Shown here in pieces: positions 61,406 to 64,000 of a stretch of 64,000 bases of DNA. The stretch comes from Cellulophaga sp. 20_2_10 (lineage in GTDB: Bacteria; Bacteroidota; Bacteroidia; Flavobacteriales; Flavobacteriaceae). Both the position numbers and the translations under genes were made by a program. Numbering within the stretch: the stretch's first letter is position 1; every line of letters starts with the position of its first letter. The notes beneath the pieces were generated by a model, which searched no databases, was not told the DNA's origin, and saw only the letters and a list, made by a program, of their open reading frames with translations. The stretch lies in NCBI RefSeq assembly GCF_023476645.1, contig NZ_JAMCOJ010000001.1, positions 248,001 through 312,000 on the forward strand, written 5' to 3'.

Positions 61406-63076
61406 ATGCATAACCAAAACCTAAGTACCTCAGACCCTAAAAATGAGCATATTGTAGAAAATAAAGAATTAAATTTCTTTGAAGCTTTAATCCCGGTAAT
61501 TATCTTAATGTCGCTTTTAGCATACAATATATTTTTTGTAGAGGATCAAGAGTGGTTTGGTCAATATACCAACCAAATAATACTTTTAATTGGTGGTGGC
61601 GTTGCTGCTATAGTTGGTTTTTACAATAAAACTTCTTTCCTGACAATGGCAAAAGAAATTTGGGAAAACCTTAAAAGTGTTTTTATACCCATACTTATAT
61701 TAATTATGGTTGGTGCGTTAGCGGGTACTTGGCTGGTTAGTGGTATTATACCTGCAATGGTCTATTATGGCTTACAAGTTTTAAATCCAAGTATATTTTT
61801 ACCCGCATCTGTTATTATAGCTGCTATAATATCTATTGCTACTGGTAGTAGCTGGACCACTTCTGCTACTGTAGGTATTGCGCTAATAGGTATTGGTACT
61901 GCATTAGGTATTAATCCTGGAATGATCGCTGGAGCTGTTATTTCTGGTGCTTACTTTGGAGATAAAATGTCCCCGTTGAGTGACACCACAAACCTTGCTC
62001 CTGCTATGGCAGGCACAGACCTGTTTACTCATATAAAATATATGACTATAACAACGGTACCAACACTAATTGTTACACTTATCTTTTTTGGTATTTTAAG
62101 CGCTAATATAGATACATCGGGAACTACGGATACTGCATTTATATTAGACACAATAAGCACAAATTTTACTATTACACCATTATTGTTTATAGTTCCTATA
62201 GTCGTTATTGTTTTAATTCTATTAAAAACAAAACCCATTGTTGCATTACTTTCTGGTGTAGGTTTAGCTATTGTTTTTGCCTTTATTTTTCAGCCTAAGC
62301 TTTTAGATAGATTAGGTAAATCACAAGTAAGCTCTATTGTTACTGCTGTATTAACTGATACCTCTGTTTCTATAGATGACAGTGAACAAATAGCTCGTTT
62401 TTCTGCTGAAGAGTTGACACTAATTAAAGAAAATGACGATCTAAAAAACATTTTTACGAGTACCGATCTAGAACACATTTACACAAAAGAAGATCTAGCA
62501 GGTATTTTTACTACTCTTACTACAGATAAAGCAGTTTTAGCAACTAAGGCAGATAACCTAGATAAGCTAATTACTAAAAAAAGATTAAAGAAATTGTTTA
62601 GTGCTGGTGGTATTAATGGTATGCTATGGACAATTTTACTTATTTGTTGTGCTATGGTTTTTGGTGGCATTATGGATGGCATTGGAGCCTTAGCTAGAAT
62701 TACAAGAGCTCTACTATCTGTAGCAACAACTACCTTTGGTTTGTTTGCAAGTACAGTTGCTAGTTGTTTGGGTTTAAATGCTATTGCAAGTGACCAATAT
62801 TTAGCCATAGTAATTCCAGGTAAAATGTTTAAAAAAGCATACGAAGACAAAGGTCTTGCTCCAGAGAACTTAAGTAGAACCTTAGAAGATTCTGGTACCG
62901 TAACATCTGTATTAATTCCTTGGAATACCTGTGGTGCTTACCAGTCTGGAGTTCTTGGTGTTGGTGTTGGCGAATACTTTATATATGCTATATTTAACTG
63001 GTTAAGTCCGTTTACAACTTTACTTTTTGCTGCCTTAAACATTAAAATTAGACAGTTAAAAGACAAAAAAGCGTAA
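61406..63076 (+). CDS. NhaC-family Na+/H+ antiporter with a cytoplasmic nonapeptide-repeat insertion
   Basis: This 556-residue, about 11-segment membrane protein matches the NhaC antiporter family, seen in GSSWTTSATVG (148-157), GAYFGDKMSPLSDTTNLA (181-198) and GLNAIASDQYLAIVIPGKMF. Typical NhaC proteins have about 450-490 residues. The extra length is an N-terminal extension and a polar insertion at about 315-398 that contains four contiguous 9-residue units (336-371, D/E-L-x-x-I-F/Y/K-T pattern) and two more (384-401). It follows the PLP lyase gene after 84 bases; whether they are co-transcribed is uncertain. The exchanged ion (Na+, or an amino-acid-linked exchange such as malate/lactate in some relatives) is inferred. 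Confidence 0.9.
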   Translation: MHNQNLSTSDPKNEHIVENKELNFFEALIPVIILMSLLAYNIFFVEDQEWFGQYTNQIILLIGGGVAAIVGFYNKTSFLTMAKEIWENLKSVFIPILILIMVGALAGTWLVSGIIPAMVYYGLQVLNPSIFLPASVIIAAIISIATGSSWTTSATVGIALIGIGTALGINPGMIAGAVISGAYFGDKMSPLSDTTNLAPAMAGTDLFTHIKYMTITTVPTLIVTLIFFGILSANIDTSGTTDTAFILDTISTNFTITPLLFIVPIVVIVLILLKTKPIVALLSGVGLAIVFAFIFQPKLLDRLGKSQVSSIVTAVLTDTSVSIDDSEQIARFSAEELTLIKENDDLKNIFTSTDLEHIYTKEDLAGIFTTLTTDKAVLATKADNLDKLITKKRLKKLFSAGGINGMLWTILLICCAMVFGGIMDGIGALARITRALLSVATTTFGLFASTVASCLGLNAIASDQYLAIVIPGKMFKKAYEDKGLAPENLSRTLEDSGTVTSVLIPWNTCGAYQSGVLGVGVGEYFIYAIFNWLSPFTTLLFAALNIKIRQLKDKKA

Positions 63077-63157
63077 AACTAAATACTACATAAAGAAAGC
63101 TTATTGTTCTATAAACAATTAAAATTTTATTCATCTTACTAAAGCATATTTGTAGGT

Positions 63158-63165
63158 TATATTTG
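63158..63165 (+). promoter_or_regulatory. Promoter -7 element for the peroxiredoxin gene
   Basis: TATATTTG is a full match to TAnnTTTG, 36 bases before the ATG at 63202. The expected -33 TTTG is not at the standard distance, although another TTTG (63149-63152) lies too close. Confidence 0.5.
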
Positions 63166-63201
63166 CAGTAACAAAAATGTATAACCTTAAATAAAAAATA
63201 A

Positions 63202-63846
63202 ATGGCTTTTGTAGGTAAAAAATTCCCGGATTTAAATGTTAACGCAATGAATGAAATGGGCGATACTTTCAAACTGAACGTATTGGAAGAGGCTCAAAAC
63301 AACAACAAAAAAGTATTATTATTCTGGTACCCTAAAGATTTTACTTTTGTATGCCCAACAGAATTACACGCTTTTCAATCTGCACTAGCAGAATTTGAAA
63401 AAAGAAATACAATAGTAATTGGAGCTTCTTGTGATACTGCGGAAGTACACTTTGCTTGGTTAAGTACGCCAAAAGATAATGGTGGTATAGAAGGTGTTAC
63501 TTACCCAATATTAGCAGATAGCAACAGAAACTTAGCTTCTACTTTAGGAATCTTAGATATATCTAACGAAACTTACAATGATGAAACAGGAGTTATAACT
63601 GTAGATGGTGACAATGTTACTTACAGAGCAACTTACTTAATAGATGAAGAAGGTACTGTTTTTCATGAAGGAATTAACCATATGCCTTTAGGAAGAAATG
63701 TAAATGAGTTTTTACGTTTAGTAGATGCTTACACTCACGTACAAAAAAACGGTGAAGTTTGTCCTGCAAACTGGGAAGAAGGAAAAGATGCTATGCAAGC
63801 TAACGCTAAAGGTACAGCAGAATATTTAGCTTCTCACTCTAACTAA
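63202..63846 (+). CDS. Peroxiredoxin (AhpC/Prx type)
   Basis: This 214-residue 2-Cys peroxiredoxin reduces hydrogen peroxide and organic hydroperoxides. The peroxidatic cysteine is Cys51 in FTFVCPTELHAFQ, and the C-terminal EVCPANWEEG holds the resolving cysteine. It is followed after 7 bases by a thioredoxin gene that may be its reductant. OxyR/PerR-type control is not visible in the window. Confidence 0.94.
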   Translation: MAFVGKKFPDLNVNAMNEMGDTFKLNVLEEAQNNNKKVLLFWYPKDFTFVCPTELHAFQSALAEFEKRNTIVIGASCDTAEVHFAWLSTPKDNGGIEGVTYPILADSNRNLASTLGILDISNETYNDETGVITVDGDNVTYRATYLIDEEGTVFHEGINHMPLGRNVNEFLRLVDAYTHVQKNGEVCPANWEEGKDAMQANAKGTAEYLASHSN

Positions 63847-63853
63847 TTTTAGT

Positions 63854-64000
63854 ATGTTACTAGAACTAGAAAAAGACAACTTAGCAGAACTAATTGCTGA
63901 AAACGAAAAAGTTGTTGTACAGTTCTCTGCTACTTGGTGTGGAAACTGTAGAATTATGAAGCCTAAATTTAAAAAAGAGGCTGCAGAAAACGAATCTATT
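63854..64000 (+). CDS. Thioredoxin-family protein (3' end outside window)
   Basis: Only the first 49 codons are inside the window. They contain the thioredoxin active site WCGNC (Cys29 and Cys32) preceded by VVVQFSAT. It starts 7 bases after the peroxiredoxin stop, so it is probably co-transcribed and supplies electrons to the peroxidase. Confidence 0.85.
   Translation, partial: MLLELEKDNLAELIAENEKVVVQFSATWCGNCRIMKPKFKKEAAENESI

Noticed and set aside
1-64000. CRISPR arrays, tRNA or rRNA genes, prophage
   Set aside because: No regularly spaced repeats, cloverleaf-type sequences, ribosomal RNA motifs or phage genes were recognised on either strand.

Overview
The window is chromosomal DNA from a member of the Bacteroidota, almost certainly a Flavobacteriaceae-type bacterium. 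The evidence is the low G+C content, the fused LpxC-FabZ protein, a PorX-type regulator of type IX secretion, a GLPGLI-family protein, CarboxypepD_reg-like/TonB outer-membrane proteins, Bacteroidota -7 promoter elements (TAnnTTTG) and weak Shine-Dalgarno signals. I found no rRNA, tRNA, CRISPR array, prophage or insertion sequence. About 62 protein genes fill nearly all of the window; two are cut by its edges (a von Willebrand A protein on the left, a thioredoxin on the right).

Layout. 1-2.9 kb: VWA membrane protein, fabG, DUF1569. 2.9-10.1 kb (minus strand): the envelope cluster HD phosphohydrolase - lpxD - lpxC/fabZ - lpxA - efp - second LpxD-like acyltransferase - sucD, which makes lipid A precursors and joins them to translation and the TCA cycle. 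10.2-16.6 kb: porX, tsaE, alanine dehydrogenase, DUF4258, proline dehydrogenase, aroB and a small unknown protein. 16.7-20.1 kb: DinB, an Lrp regulator, an M14 peptidase, an operator-like array and an XRE regulator. 20.2-27.1 kb: sterol desaturase-like protein, parC, parE, ychF. 27.2-35.3 kb: TonB receptor, ferredoxin, acyl-CoA reductase, serC-serA, DUF937, a lipoprotein and a small membrane protein. 35.3-38.2 kb: sulfite oxidase operon (two small membrane proteins, molybdoenzyme, cytochrome c) and folE.

38.3-49.7 kb: a LolD-like ATPase with an unusual membrane-hairpin insertion, a CPBP protease, a TIGR02757 protein, then an outer-membrane receptor/GLPGLI pair bracketed by a 72-bp direct repeat (the 3' end of the TIGR02757 gene), a long pyrimidine microsatellite, the pxpABC 5-oxoprolinase genes with an atypical Nramp-fold transporter, and the ComM/YifB ATPase. 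49.8-55.4 kb: penicillin acylase-like hydrolase, tilS, pabB-like gene, FMN reductase. 55.5-64 kb: membrane acyltransferase, CDGSH protein, thiD, lpdA, an Lrp regulator divergent from a Cys/Met PLP lyase and an NhaC antiporter, then peroxiredoxin and thioredoxin.

Most of this is core chromosome. The items that stand out are (1) the helically phased array of palindromes at 18988-19086, (2) the membrane-hairpin insertion in the LolD-like ATPase, (3) the direct-repeat-bracketed receptor/GLPGLI module, (4) the Nramp homologue that lacks the canonical metal-binding residues inside the oxoprolinase operon, (5) a nonapeptide-repeat insertion in the NhaC antiporter, and (6) the sulfite oxidase operon with two small membrane proteins. 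None is proven to be a new system; each is stated with a test.
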